Source of the DNA: a bacterium
Lineage (GTDB): Bacteria > Oederibacteriota > CAKKQC01
Direction of reading: 5' to 3'
NCBI GenBank assembly: GCA_919901855.1
Contig: CAKKQC010000006.1
Span: 217,896 to 281,895, forward strand
Length of the DNA: 64,000 nt
The position numbers and the translations under genes were made by a program. Below, in pieces: positions 35,778-44,905 of the stretch (the first letter of the stretch is position 1; every line of letters begins with the position of its first letter). The notes below the pieces were generated by a model. That model saw only the letters and a program-made list of their open reading frames with translations, was not told where the DNA came from and did not search any database.

Positions 35778-36874
35778 AGATCGGGCGGCCGCGGATCATC
35801 ATGCGGTACCTGCACACGGAGTTCATCCGGAACTTTCTCCTGGCCCTCTTTGGGCTGACCATCCTGATCCTGATCGGCAACCTTTTCGACGAGCTCGCGC
35901 GGCTCACGCGCCAGGACCCGCCGGCGTGGGCGGTCGCCGCCTACTTCGTCCTGCGGGTGCCCTACCTGCTGGCGCAGGCGATGCCGCTGGCGGTGCTGAT
36001 CGGGACCCTCTTCACGCTGACCAGCATGCTCCGGTCGCACGAGCTCATCGCCATGCGGGCCGGGGGGGTGGACCAGTGGGCGCTGGCGTGGCCGATCCTG
36101 GCGCCCGCCCTGGTCGTGAGCCTGGGGATGATCGCCTTCGACGAGACCGTCGTGCCGTGGGCCAACTCGCGAAGCGCCGAGATCAAGCGCGTGCATATCC
36201 GGAAGCAGCCCCTGCACGAGCTCGAGGTCGTCAACCGGGCGGCCGTGTGGACCGTCGACGGGAAGCTCGTCTACGCGGAGCAGGCCAACGGGGAGGAAGG
36301 CCTGCTCCACCGGGTCACTATCGCCGAGATCTACGGCCGCAAGCTCCTCGGACGCGTGGACGCCGAGAGCGCACGGCCCGAGCGGGGAGCCTGGGTGCTG
36401 ACGAAGGCCCTCGTCTGCCGCTGGCGGAAGGACGAGATGGACACGCGGCGCGTCCGCCGCGCCGTGTATCCCCTGGCGGAGACGATGGGGAACTTCCTGC
36501 GGGACGAGCGGGAGCTCAAGGAGCAGTCCATGCGCGAGCTGCGGGACAACATCCGGAAGCTTCGCCAGGCGGGCCGGGATTACAGCTCCGAGCGCGTCTT
36601 CTACCACCTCAAGTGGGCTTTCCCCTTCGCGAGCGTGATCGTCGCGCTGCTCGCGCTGGGAATTTCGTTCACCTTCCAGACCAACCCGCGGGAGGGCGTG
36701 GCCGCGTCCGTGACCGTCGCGATCCTGTCGGCCATCGCGTACATCTTCCTGGTCCAGTTCGGCCAGGTGCTCGGGATGGGGGGAGTCCTGCCGCCGGTGA
36801 TCTCGATGTGGATGGCCAACGTCGTCTTCTTCGTGGCGGGGGTGATCCTGCTCTGGCGCGCCTGGCGCTGGTAG
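35774..36874 (+). CDS. LptF/LptG-family LPS-export permease, second copy
   Basis: 366 residues, start overlapping the first permease (ATGA). Same six-helix plus jellyroll layout, with SMLRSHELIAMRAGGV in the helix 2-3 region, FAFDE-like MIAFDETVVPWAN and the final helices (YIFLVQFGQVLGMGGVLPP). Together with the previous gene it would make the LptFG heterodimer. LptB and LptC are not in the window. Four hairpins lie directly after its stop. Confidence 0.88.
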   Translation: MKIGRPRIIMRYLHTEFIRNFLLALFGLTILILIGNLFDELARLTRQDPPAWAVAAYFVLRVPYLLAQAMPLAVLIGTLFTLTSMLRSHELIAMRAGGVDQWALAWPILAPALVVSLGMIAFDETVVPWANSRSAEIKRVHIRKQPLHELEVVNRAAVWTVDGKLVYAEQANGEEGLLHRVTIAEIYGRKLLGRVDAESARPERGAWVLTKALVCRWRKDEMDTRRVRRAVYPLAETMGNFLRDERELKEQSMRELRDNIRKLRQAGRDYSSERVFYHLKWAFPFASVIVALLALGISFTFQTNPREGVAASVTVAILSAIAYIFLVQFGQVLGMGGVLPPVISMWMANVVFFVAGVILLWRAWRW

Positions 36875-36975
36875 GCATCCGAGGACGGATGCTTGCGCTC
36901 TGCAGCGGACGCTGCAGAGCGTCGACGTCCGAAGACGGACGGTTTCGCGGCCTGCAGCGGATGCTGCAGGCCGCG
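36875..36975. repeat. Tandem double two-hairpin element after the Lpt permease genes
   Basis: Four perfect hairpins: A 36875-36892 (GCATCCG-AGGA-CGGATGC), B 36896-36921 (core GCTCTGCAGC-GGAC-GCTGCAGAGC), C 36926-36941 (CGTCCG-AAGA-CGGACG), D 36946-36975 (core GCGGCCTGCAGC-GGAT). A resembles C and B resembles D, with paired base changes that keep the stems. It starts on the base after the permease stop and ends 6 nt from the convergent gene. It looks like a REP/BIME-type repeat or a strong transcript end. Confidence 0.75.
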
Positions 36976-36981
36976 CCTCCG

Positions 36982-37605
36982 CTACTTCGCCGCGGGGGAC
37001 TCCTTCGGCACGATCGGCATCAGGTACGTGATCGTGGCGTGGTCGCGGTAGATCTCGAGCGCGGGCACGCGCTCGAGGTTCCGTGCCGCCGCCGCCTGGT
37101 TCAGCGCCGGGTAGACGCGCATTACGCCCAACCAGACCGAGAGACCGGCCCGGAACGGGAACTCGGCCACCAGGCACTTCGCCTTCTCGAGGTGCTTGTA
37201 CGTGATGGCGGCCGGAAGGCGCCGGATCTTCTCCCGGTCTTTCGCCGCGATCACGAGCCCGACCTGGGCCCGGAGATCCGCGGTCTTTACCTCGCGCGGG
37301 TTGTCGAGGAAGATGCCGCACGCGGCCTCGGGCTCGACGCCCACCGACCGGGCGGCGGCCCTGACGGCCTCGATGGTGGCGGGCGTCTGCCGGTAGCTGC
37401 CCTGCTGGGACTGGAGCATGAGCGAGAAGGGACCGGTCTCCTGTTCGGAGACAGTGACGGGGCTGAAGAGCCCGGCGTAGCCGAGATACCCGAGCACGAC
37501 GACGAGGACGAGCAGGACGACGACGAGCGTGGTCTGCCCCCCGCCGCTCTTTCGGGGAGCCGTTGTGACCTTCTTCGCAGTCTTCCTGGACCGTCTGGCA
37601 GCCAT
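36982..37605 (-). CDS. Membrane-anchored protein with a GyrI-like ligand-binding domain
   Basis: 207 residues from the ATG at 37605 behind TAGGAGGTG. A Lys/Arg-rich start, one membrane helix (about 26-48, TTLVVVLLVLVVVLGYLGYAG), then a soluble domain (about 55-205) with GIFLDNPREV, LRAQVGLVI, KCLVAEFPFRAGLS and LEIYRDHATITYLMPI. This series resembles the SOUL/GyrI-like small-molecule-binding fold, including the anchored TEX264-like group. The ligand is unknown. It is oriented towards the Lpt permeases. Confidence 0.65.
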   Translation of the reverse strand: MAARRSRKTAKKVTTAPRKSGGGQTTLVVVLLVLVVVLGYLGYAGLFSPVTVSEQETGPFSLMLQSQQGSYRQTPATIEAVRAAARSVGVEPEAACGIFLDNPREVKTADLRAQVGLVIAAKDREKIRRLPAAITYKHLEKAKCLVAEFPFRAGLSVWLGVMRVYPALNQAAAARNLERVPALEIYRDHATITYLMPIVPKESPAAK

Positions 37606-37734
37606 CGAGCACCTCCTACAAGGGATTGGTGACTGGCCTGATTATGCACCCTTTCCGGGTCCGGACGCCAAGGGAGGGCGATGCGCGAATCTCCCACAAG
37701 TCCCGTCAGCTTCGCGCCCGGCCCGTCCGGGACG

Positions 37735-38790
37735 CTATCGCCCCGTGATCGTCCTCATCAGCCCGAAGAATCCGCGTTTCCGGGAGGTAGCGGGGTCCCA
37801 CCGCACGGGTGGCGACTGGAAGCCCTCCCCGTAGTCGTTGCGTCCCTGATCGTAGTACCCCCAGGAGGCCCGCTCCCCGACGGCAGCCAGGCAGTTGTTG
37901 GCCGGCGCGTCGAAGCCGTAATGATCGTCCTCATTGAAGAGTACGGGGACGCCGCGGTAACCGGGGACCTGCCGGGTCTCGCGCACCATGGCCGCGATCC
38001 GGCCGGGGTCGTCGACCCCGTTGCCGTGCAGGAGCAGGAAGTCCGCGACCCGGGCCACGGACTCGTCCGGGATCGTGCCGCCCCCGTAGCTGGTCGAGAC
38101 GAGGAGCCGGCGCCCCCCGTGGCTACGCGCCTGCGCCTGCGAGACCAGCTCGTGCACGCGGGGCGGCTGGAGGACCGGGTGCGTGTAGCGGACGTTGCAT
38201 TCGTTGTTGATCTCGAGCAGGACGTGTTCGTAGCCCCGGCTGAAGATCCAGTCCACGGTTTCGTCGACCGCCCGCCGGATCGCGGTCTCGCCGCCGATCC
38301 GCTGGGCCTGCCCGAAGTAGAAGACGCCGAGGATGACGGCCATCCCGAGCTCGCCGGCCCGGTCGAGGATGCGGGACAGCCTCGCCATGTACTCGACGCG
38401 GAGACCGCCGGCCTCCGTGATCGCGGAGTTGTGCCACGGCTGGTCGCCTTCGCGCGCGGTCCTGGGCATACCGCCCTGGAGGTTGATCGTGAAGGCCAGC
38501 AAGCCGCTCTCCCGCCAGCCCGGCATCGCGGCGACGAACTCGTCCGTATTGCGGTCGGGGTCCCACGAGCCCGTGTCCGGGTACTTCCACATCCCGCGCG
38601 TGTCGGGGTTGAGGTCGTCGAAGATTCCCTGGACGAGGCGCGCGTTCATGAGCAGGCCCTCGATCGGGAGTCCGTTCCAGCTCCGGCCCTCGTACGTCGG
38701 CCGGCCGTCGATCCAGAACGCGTCGCCGCGAATCGAGACACGGGTTCGGTGGGCGGGGGTGATCACCGGACGCAAGCGCTCACCTGACAC
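37735..38790 (-). CDS. Glycoside-hydrolase-like TIM-barrel protein
   Basis: 351 residues from a GTG start, no signal peptide. The first part reads like a GH5-type barrel entry (IRGDAFWIDGRPTYEGRSWNG). LLEINNECNV has the NE pair expected of the acid/base Glu, and PVLFNEDDHYG late in the barrel could hold the nucleophile Glu. Members of clan GH-A cleave beta-linked sugars; the substrate is unknown. It lies 6 nt downstream of the AEC permease gene and is probably part of that minus-strand transcript. Confidence 0.65.
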   Translation of the reverse strand: MSGERLRPVITPAHRTRVSIRGDAFWIDGRPTYEGRSWNGLPIEGLLMNARLVQGIFDDLNPDTRGMWKYPDTGSWDPDRNTDEFVAAMPGWRESGLLAFTINLQGGMPRTAREGDQPWHNSAITEAGGLRVEYMARLSRILDRAGELGMAVILGVFYFGQAQRIGGETAIRRAVDETVDWIFSRGYEHVLLEINNECNVRYTHPVLQPPRVHELVSQAQARSHGGRRLLVSTSYGGGTIPDESVARVADFLLLHGNGVDDPGRIAAMVRETRQVPGYRGVPVLFNEDDHYGFDAPANNCLAAVGERASWGYYDQGRNDYGEGFQSPPVRWDPATSRKRGFFGLMRTITGR

Positions 38791-38796
38791 ATGCGC

Positions 38797-39705
38797 TTAC
38801 CGGACACATGAGAGGACGGCGGTCACGGTCGCCGCGGACCCGAGCGTGGTCCAGAAGACCGCGGCGGAGGCCAGCGTGGGTGAGCGCTTGAACTCGATCG
38901 CGAGGATGACCGAGTTGACCGCGCACGGGTAGCCCGCCGCCGCGACCAGCATCCCTGAGACCGGCGCCTGAATGGCGAAGAGGCGCACGAGCGCGAGCCC
39001 GATGAGGGGGGCGGCGACCAGCCGGATCCCGACGATTGCGGTAAGGGCGGGACCCGAGGAGCCGTGCCGGGCGCCGGCGAGCTGGGTGCCCAGCGTCACG
39101 AGCGCCAGCGGTACGAGACCGGCCCCCAGGGTCGAAACCGCGACGGCCAGGGGCGTCGGAATCAGGTTGCCATGGCCGCGCAGGAGGAGCGCGGCCGGAA
39201 TGGCCCAGAGCACGGGTTGGCGCACGAGGGTCCGCATCGTTTCCGCGGGGCTGCTTCGCCACCCGCTGGCGAGCAGCAGACCGAGCGTGAAAAAGAGCAG
39301 GTTCTCCATCGCGAGGATGACGGCCTGGACCGCCGCACCCGCGGCCCCGAAGGCGAGCTGGGCCGCCGGAATGCCGAAGTTGCCGCTGTTGGTGAAGGCG
39401 GATCCGATGGCGACGCTGGGGCGATCCGCGACGCGGACGCCGGCCAGCCGGGAGGCCGCGGCCGAGACGGCGAGCAGGATGGCCACCAGGGAGGTCCAGA
39501 AGAGCGCGATAGACCCCATGTCCGACGCCTCGAGCGTGTTTTCCGTGAACTTGACGAAGACCAGCGCCGGGGTGAAGACGTAGAGGTTCAGCTTGCCCAT
39601 CGTGTCGGCGTCCAGCCGGAAGCAGCGGGCGAGCACCGCTCCCGCCCCGATCATGAGGAAGATCGGCAGAAGGACCGTCCAGAGGATGTCGAGGAAGAGG
39701 GTCAT
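38797..39705 (-). CDS. AEC-family permease (auxin efflux carrier-like)
   Basis: 302 residues, about ten hydrophobic helices in two halves. Family features include the opening LPIFLMIGAGAVLARC, SAFTNSGNFGIPAAQLAFG in the first half and AAAGYPCAVNSVILA in the second. Members export small organic acids or similar compounds. It sits between the M16 peptidase pair and the glycosidase-like gene; the substrate is not evident. Confidence 0.85.
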   Translation of the reverse strand: MTLFLDILWTVLLPIFLMIGAGAVLARCFRLDADTMGKLNLYVFTPALVFVKFTENTLEASDMGSIALFWTSLVAILLAVSAAASRLAGVRVADRPSVAIGSAFTNSGNFGIPAAQLAFGAAGAAVQAVILAMENLLFFTLGLLLASGWRSSPAETMRTLVRQPVLWAIPAALLLRGHGNLIPTPLAVAVSTLGAGLVPLALVTLGTQLAGARHGSSGPALTAIVGIRLVAAPLIGLALVRLFAIQAPVSGMLVAAAGYPCAVNSVILAIEFKRSPTLASAAVFWTTLGSAATVTAVLSCVR

Positions 39706-39721
39706 GCGGCGGAGAGGCGGA

Positions 39722-41077
39722 TCAGGCGGCCGTGTCGGGGATCGGGAACTCCCGGACGGCGCCGAACTTCTCGAGGGTGGTCCGGCACTTGGCCGGGTCG
39801 CCGACGGCGATCACGACGAGCGATTCGGGATGCAGGTGCGTCTTCGCGGCCGCGAGGATGCCGGCTTTCGTCGCGGCGAGCACCTGCTCGCGCTCGTGGA
39901 GGAGCCAGTTCGCGGGCAGGCCGTCGTACTCGTACCGGGCGCTCCGCCATGCGACTTCCCACGAGGACTGGAACTCGAAGGCGAGGCCGTGGTCGAGCTG
40001 GTCCTTGGCGAGCTTGACCTCGGCGTCGGTGGCTTCCGTCGCGCGCAGTGCGCGAATGTGCCCGAGGATGGCGTCGATCGCCTCATGCAGGGCCTCGTAT
40101 TTCGTCTCGCCCCCGATCGTGAAGGTGCCGGGAACCATCGGCCGGGGGTTGACGCGGCTCCAGATCGAGTACGCGAGGCCGCGCTTCGTCCGGATGTCGC
40201 GGAAGAGCCGGCTGTTGAACGTGCCGTTCCCGAGCACCATGTCCATGAGCTTCAGGGCGAAGTGGTCGGGGTCGCCCTGCCGGATCGAGAGGTGCCCGAT
40301 CCGGAGGTTGGCCTGCCCGATCTCGCGCGGCACGAGGTACACGCCGGGCGGAAGGGCCCCGCCGATGTCGGGGACCGGGGCGGGCTCGGCCGGGCCCGGC
40401 GACCAGTCGCCAAGCGCGCCGTTGAGCGTCTCGAGCAGGGCCGATGAGTCGAAATCGCCGGCCGCGGCCAGGATCATGGCGCCCGGCCGGCAGAACGAGC
40501 GGTGCAGGGCGATCATCTCCTCCCGGGTGACCGCCTTGGCCTGCGCGGCGTTGCCCAGCCGGCCCCAGGGATTCTCGAGACCGTACACGGCGCGGCGGTA
40601 CATGAGGCTCGCGACCTGCTGGGGGGTGTCCCAGCGCCGCTGGATCATCTCCAGCTCGTGAAGCCTGGTCAGCTCGACCTTGTCCGGCGGGAAGGCGGGC
40701 TCGCGGAGGAGCGAGGCCATGATCTCGGCCATCCGCGGCAGGTGCCGGGCCAGCGACCAGCCGAAGAGGTGGAACGACTCGTCGTCCATGCCCGGGTCCA
40801 GGGAAGCTCCGAGGTGGTCCAGCTCCTCGTCGAGGGCGTCGCCAGGCAGGAGGCGGGAGCCGCCCAGCCGCATCGCGGTCGAGGTCATGGACCCCAGCCC
40901 GGCCCGGTCCGCGGGATCGTGGACCGTGCCCGCGCGCACGAGCAGGCCGAGGTTCACGACCGGGAGGGTGTGGTCCTCCAGCAGGTGGACGACGATGCCG
41001 TTCCGCAGCACGTGCCGCGTGGTCTCGCGCGGCTGAACCGCGAGCCGGGGGAATGAGAGCTTGCGAGGGTCGGTCAT
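39722..41077 (-). CDS. M16-family protein without the catalytic zinc motif
   Basis: 451 residues, ATG overlapping the stop of the active partner (ATGA). It has the two-domain M16 fold, but the HXXEH position reads GLGSMTSTAMRLGG, so no zinc site. The C-terminal M16 block with the Arg/Tyr pair is kept (NSRLFRDIRTKRGLAYSIWS). This matches the non-catalytic half of two-protein M16B peptidases, which complete the active site of the partner in trans. Confidence 0.87.
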   Translation of the reverse strand: MTDPRKLSFPRLAVQPRETTRHVLRNGIVVHLLEDHTLPVVNLGLLVRAGTVHDPADRAGLGSMTSTAMRLGGSRLLPGDALDEELDHLGASLDPGMDDESFHLFGWSLARHLPRMAEIMASLLREPAFPPDKVELTRLHELEMIQRRWDTPQQVASLMYRRAVYGLENPWGRLGNAAQAKAVTREEMIALHRSFCRPGAMILAAAGDFDSSALLETLNGALGDWSPGPAEPAPVPDIGGALPPGVYLVPREIGQANLRIGHLSIRQGDPDHFALKLMDMVLGNGTFNSRLFRDIRTKRGLAYSIWSRVNPRPMVPGTFTIGGETKYEALHEAIDAILGHIRALRATEATDAEVKLAKDQLDHGLAFEFQSSWEVAWRSARYEYDGLPANWLLHEREQVLAATKAGILAAAKTHLHPESLVVIAVGDPAKCRTTLEKFGAVREFPIPDTAA

Positions 41078-42594
41078 GCGTCCGGGTGCTCCGGAAGAAC
41101 GGGACCGGCGGAGCGGACGGGGGCCGTCGACACCGGAGCGGCGGCCGCCGCCTCCCCCGGGAGGATCGTCATCACCGACCTGCGCCGCGGCACCAGGTAG
41201 ACGCCCGCCACGCGCACGATGTCGGCGGACGTCAGCGCCCGCAGTTCGCCGACCCAGCGCAGCCGCGTCCGCCAGTCCCCGAGGGAGGCCTGCGCGCTCG
41301 CGAGCTCGGCCGCCATCCAGGTGTTGTCCTGCAACTGGCCGAACCGCTGGGCCTCGAGCATGTTCACGGCCTTCTCGAGCTCCCGCTCGGGCACCCCGTC
41401 CTTGACGAGGCGGTTGATCTCTTCCGTGACCGCGGTCTCGCACTCGGCCGGCGTGTGGGGATGCCGCGGCCACACGATCGCCGTGAGCAGGTTGGGGTAG
41501 CGCTCGCCCGGGAACTCGGTGAACGCGCCCGTAGCGACCGCGATCTGCCTCTGCTTCACGAGCCCGGTGTGGAGGCGCGAGCTGTTCCCGTTGCCGAGGA
41601 TGGAGGCCAGGGCGTCGAGCGCGGCCTTGTCCGCATGGCCCCAGGTCGGGCACGGCCAGGCTTCCCCGAGGGCGGGGTTGGCCTGCATGTGGACGACGCC
41701 GCGGCGTTCGCCCTGCTGCTCGGGCTCGACGGTCACGACCGGCCGCGGCGGGGGGGTGCCCGCGCGCCATCCGGAGAACTCCCGCTCGATCAGGCGGAAC
41801 GTGTCCTTGCCGATGGCGCCCACGGCCGCGATGACCGCCCGGTCGGGGCGGTAGTGGGAGCGGAAGAAGTCCTCGAGGTCCTGCCGCGTCATCCGCTCGA
41901 GGTCGGACTTCCAGCCGACGACGGGAACCCGGTACGGGTGCGCGGTGAACGCGAGCGCCTCGAGCTCGTGGTAGAGCCGGGCGTAGGGGTTGTTGTCCCC
42001 GATCCGGAGCTCCTCGATGACGACGTTGCGCTCGCGGTAGAACTGGCGCAGGACCGGCATCCGGACGCGCGATCCCTCCATCGCCGTCCACAACGCCACG
42101 CGGTTGGATGGCAGGGCGATGATGTAGCAGGTACCGTCCTGGCTCGTGAACGCGTTGAGCCCCTGGCCGCCGTTGCGGGCGTAGACGCTGTCGAGCTCGT
42201 TGGGCTCGACGAGTTTCTCGGCCTGCGCCTCGAGGCGGGTGAACGCCGCCTTGAGCCGCGCGAGCTTCTTTTCGTCGCCGCGAGCCCCTCGCGCATGCTC
42301 GGCGAGCATCGCGGCGTCCATCTCGTCGAGCTTCCGGAGGATGGGGCGCTCCTTCCGCCAGCTCTTCGTGCCGACCGCCTCGGTCCCCTTGAAGGCCATG
42401 TGCTCGTAGAGGTGCGCGATGCCGGTCCGGCCGTCCGGCTCGTCCACGGCTCCCACGCCGAAGGCCATGGCGAAATGGACCGTGGCCAGCCCCTGGCGCG
42501 GAATCAGGAGCACGGTGAGGCCGTTCTTGAGCTTCCGCTCGACGACGGTATCCGCGAACGCCTGGAGTTCGGGGGTGAGCTCGCCCTGGGTCAT
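41074..42594 (-). CDS. M16-family zinc metallopeptidase, catalytic subunit
   Basis: 506 residues. The inverted zinc motif HLYEH (His61, Glu64, His65) lies in GIAHLYEHMAFKGT, with the third ligand Glu expected in the LDEMDAAM/LNAFTSQ region. The protein is longer than the usual 430 because of a helical insertion near 85-130. No signal peptide is clear, so a cytoplasmic location is possible. Both neighbours overlap it by 4 nt; it should act with the inactive M16 protein downstream. Confidence 0.9.
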   Translation of the reverse strand: MTQGELTPELQAFADTVVERKLKNGLTVLLIPRQGLATVHFAMAFGVGAVDEPDGRTGIAHLYEHMAFKGTEAVGTKSWRKERPILRKLDEMDAAMLAEHARGARGDEKKLARLKAAFTRLEAQAEKLVEPNELDSVYARNGGQGLNAFTSQDGTCYIIALPSNRVALWTAMEGSRVRMPVLRQFYRERNVVIEELRIGDNNPYARLYHELEALAFTAHPYRVPVVGWKSDLERMTRQDLEDFFRSHYRPDRAVIAAVGAIGKDTFRLIEREFSGWRAGTPPPRPVVTVEPEQQGERRGVVHMQANPALGEAWPCPTWGHADKAALDALASILGNGNSSRLHTGLVKQRQIAVATGAFTEFPGERYPNLLTAIVWPRHPHTPAECETAVTEEINRLVKDGVPERELEKAVNMLEAQRFGQLQDNTWMAAELASAQASLGDWRTRLRWVGELRALTSADIVRVAGVYLVPRRRSVMTILPGEAAAAAPVSTAPVRSAGPVLPEHPDA

Positions 42595-43808
42595 CTTGCG
42601 GCCGCTTCCGCCGCCGAGAGCGCGGGCTTCACGTCGGGGAGCTTCATCTGTGTTCCCAGCGCCTTCGCGAACGCCTCGAGGAATCGCATCACGTTCCCGA
42701 TCCGGCTCGAATGGCCCATGAGCCCCACCCGCCAGATCTTCCCTTTGAGCTCCCCGAGCCCGCCGCCGATCTCGATCGAGTAGTCGGTAAGGAGCGCCTT
42801 GCGCACCGCCACCTCGTCCACGCCGTCGGGCACCGTGACCGCGTTCAGGGAAGGCAGGCGATGGCCCTCCTGCGCCCAGGGCTTGAGCCCGAGCGCCGCG
42901 AGCCCGGCCCAGAGCGCGGCCGAGTTCTTCGCGTGGCGGGACAGCCGGGCCGCGAGCCCCTCCTCGAGGACCAGCCGGAGGCCCTCGTGGAGGCCGTAGA
43001 GCGCCGAGATCGGGGCCGTGTGGTGGTAGACCCGGTCGGACCCCCAGTACTTCTCGAGCTGCATGAGATCAAGGTACCAGCTCTGGATCGAGTTCGGATT
43101 GGACGGGGGCGGGGTGGTTCCCGGGAAAACCGGTCCCGACGCCGCCCGGACTTTGAGGGCCTCCAGGGCTTTCGGGGAGAGGGTCAGCGGGGACAGCCCC
43201 GGCGGCACCGACAGGCACTTCTGGGTGCCGCTGTAGACGATGTCGGCTTCCCAGCGGTCGACCTCGACGGGGACGCCCCCCAGCGAGGTCACGGTGTCCA
43301 CCAGCAGGAGCGCGCCATGGTCGTGCGCGACCGCGGCCATCCCTTCGATGGGCTGCCAGGCTCCGGTGGAGGTCTCGGCGTGGACGATGGCCAGCAGCTT
43401 GGCCGGGCCCTTCGCCAGCGCGGGACCGAAGTCGGCGGGGGTGAAGACCTGCCCCCAGGGCTTCACGACCCGTTCCACCTGGCCCCCCAATTTCCAGGCG
43501 ACTTCGGTCATCCGCGTGCCGAATACGCCGTTGACGCCGACAACGACGCGGTCGCCGGGGCGCAGGAAGTTCACGAAGGAGGCTTCCATGCCGGCGCTGC
43601 CGGTGCCCGAGATCGGAAGCGTGAACGGGTTCGCCGTGCCGAAGACCTCCCTAAGCATGGTCTTGATCCGGTCCATGAGCTTGATGAATTCCGGGTCCAG
43701 GTGCCCGATCAGGGATTGGGCCTGCGCCGCGAGCACGCGCGGATCCACGTCGCTGGGACCGGGCCCGAGCAGGAGGCGGGCGGGCGGGACGAACGGTGCT
43801 TCGGCCAC
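42591..43808 (-). CDS. Class V PLP-dependent aminotransferase (alanine-glyoxylate type)
   Basis: 405 residues from a GTG start. Family opening LLLGPGPSDVDPRVL, SGTGSAGMEA, AETSTGAWQPIEGM, DTVTSLGGVPVEVD and the PLP-binding Lys in YSGTQKCLSVPPGL. It resembles alanine-glyoxylate/serine-pyruvate transaminases, which use glyoxylate as amino acceptor. It is the first gene of the minus-strand group; TACAAT lies 6 nt before the GTG. It overlaps the M16 gene by 4 nt. Confidence 0.88.
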   Translation of the reverse strand: MAEAPFVPPARLLLGPGPSDVDPRVLAAQAQSLIGHLDPEFIKLMDRIKTMLREVFGTANPFTLPISGTGSAGMEASFVNFLRPGDRVVVGVNGVFGTRMTEVAWKLGGQVERVVKPWGQVFTPADFGPALAKGPAKLLAIVHAETSTGAWQPIEGMAAVAHDHGALLLVDTVTSLGGVPVEVDRWEADIVYSGTQKCLSVPPGLSPLTLSPKALEALKVRAASGPVFPGTTPPPSNPNSIQSWYLDLMQLEKYWGSDRVYHHTAPISALYGLHEGLRLVLEEGLAARLSRHAKNSAALWAGLAALGLKPWAQEGHRLPSLNAVTVPDGVDEVAVRKALLTDYSIEIGGGLGELKGKIWRVGLMGHSSRIGNVMRFLEAFAKALGTQMKLPDVKPALSAAEAAAR

Positions 43809-43814
43809 AGCCGC

Positions 43815-43858
43815 ATTGTAGGACCGTCATACAGGTTCAGGCAAGCGTGGTATACAAT
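43815..43858. promoter_or_regulatory. Divergent promoter region with two TACAAT elements
   Basis: Minus strand: TTGCCT (43844-43839), 18-nt spacer, TACAAT (43820-43815), then 6 nt to the GTG at 43808. Plus strand: TACAAT (43853-43858), then 8 nt to the ATG at 43867. Both directions predict little or no 5' leader within a 58-nt gap. Confidence 0.5.
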
Positions 43859-43866
43859 ATCGCCCG

Positions 43867-44883
43867 ATGCCGAATTTCCTGCGCGTGGCGCTCTGTGCCC
43901 TCGCCCTGACGCTCCCGACGGCCGTCGCGCGGGCGATCGAGGGGGCGCCGCCCTTTGAGGTTCTGCCGGCCGGCCGGCCGGTGGCCGAACTGACGGCGGA
44001 GGTGGGCCTCGCCCCGGAGGCCGGACTCGGGGGAGGATTCCTCCACGGCGCGGGGGAGCGGTCCCTGCGGGTGAAGTCCTACGCCATGATCCCCTTCGGC
44101 GCTCGCTACGGCCTCTGGCAAACGCTCGAGGTGTGGGGGGTCATCCCGCTCGTCTGGGGCTCCTCCCCTCAGCAATACGTGAACGTGCGGACCGGCGGAG
44201 CGCCCGAGACCTACCGGGCGACGCTCAGCGGATTCGACGGGTCGGATGTCGGGGCGGGCCTGCGCTGGGAGCCCTGGTCCTCGGACGACGGGTCCCTGGC
44301 GGTCGTCCTGACGGCCGGCGTCGTGATCCCGCTCGGGACCAACGTCTGGCAGAACTCGCAGTTCAACTTCCCCGACTCGTTCGGCACGCCCGATCTCGCC
44401 TCGGGCGACGGCGCGTGGAAGATGCTCACCGCGGTGGAGGGCATCTGGGACACCGAGGCGGCGCGGGTCTCGGTGCTCGCCGGGTACCTGCTCAAGTTCC
44501 CGCAGGAGGCGACGGCCCTTGAGCCCCCGGCCTCCACCATCACTGTCACACTCCCCGCGCCCGTCGTCGGCTGGGTGCGTCCCGCCTGGAAACTTTCCGA
44601 GGATTCGTGGCTCACGGCCCGCGTGGACGGGTTCTGGGCCCGCCAGGGCACGATCGGTCTCGCGGGGCTTCTGACGAGGACGCCCGAGGCCCTGCCCGCC
44701 GTCCTCGATTCCTACCAGAACCTGCTGGAGGGGAGCTGGGGAATCTGGGCCGGGATCGGGATGCGGCAGGCCCTCACCCCGTCGTCGGCGGCCTCGTGCG
44801 AGGTCTGCGCGCCCGTGTTCGCGCGCAATCTCTACCGGCTCTGGCGCGTCGTCGCCGCCTTCACCTGGACCTGGAAACCGTAG
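43867..44883 (+). CDS. Putative outer-membrane beta-barrel protein
   Basis: 338 residues. Signal peptide about 1-24 (ending VARA). The rest alternates short amphipathic strands with turns and is rich in Trp, Tyr and Gly (VKSYAMIPFGARYGLWQTLEVWG and following), ending in strands CEVCAPVF and AAFTWTWKP. The pattern fits transporter-type barrels of 12 or so strands. No specific family recognised. It has no ribosome-binding site but a -10-like element 8 nt upstream. Confidence 0.6.
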   Translation: MPNFLRVALCALALTLPTAVARAIEGAPPFEVLPAGRPVAELTAEVGLAPEAGLGGGFLHGAGERSLRVKSYAMIPFGARYGLWQTLEVWGVIPLVWGSSPQQYVNVRTGGAPETYRATLSGFDGSDVGAGLRWEPWSSDDGSLAVVLTAGVVIPLGTNVWQNSQFNFPDSFGTPDLASGDGAWKMLTAVEGIWDTEAARVSVLAGYLLKFPQEATALEPPASTITVTLPAPVVGWVRPAWKLSEDSWLTARVDGFWARQGTIGLAGLLTRTPEALPAVLDSYQNLLEGSWGIWAGIGMRQALTPSSAASCEVCAPVFARNLYRLWRVVAAFTWTWKP

Positions 44884-44905
44884 GGCCGGGACCGCAGGAC
44901 GCCGG

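Noticed and set aside
39722-41077. The zinc-less M16 protein as a decayed pseudogene
   Set aside because: The frame is intact, the C-terminal M16 Arg/Tyr block is kept, and inactive partners are normal in two-protein M16 peptidases.
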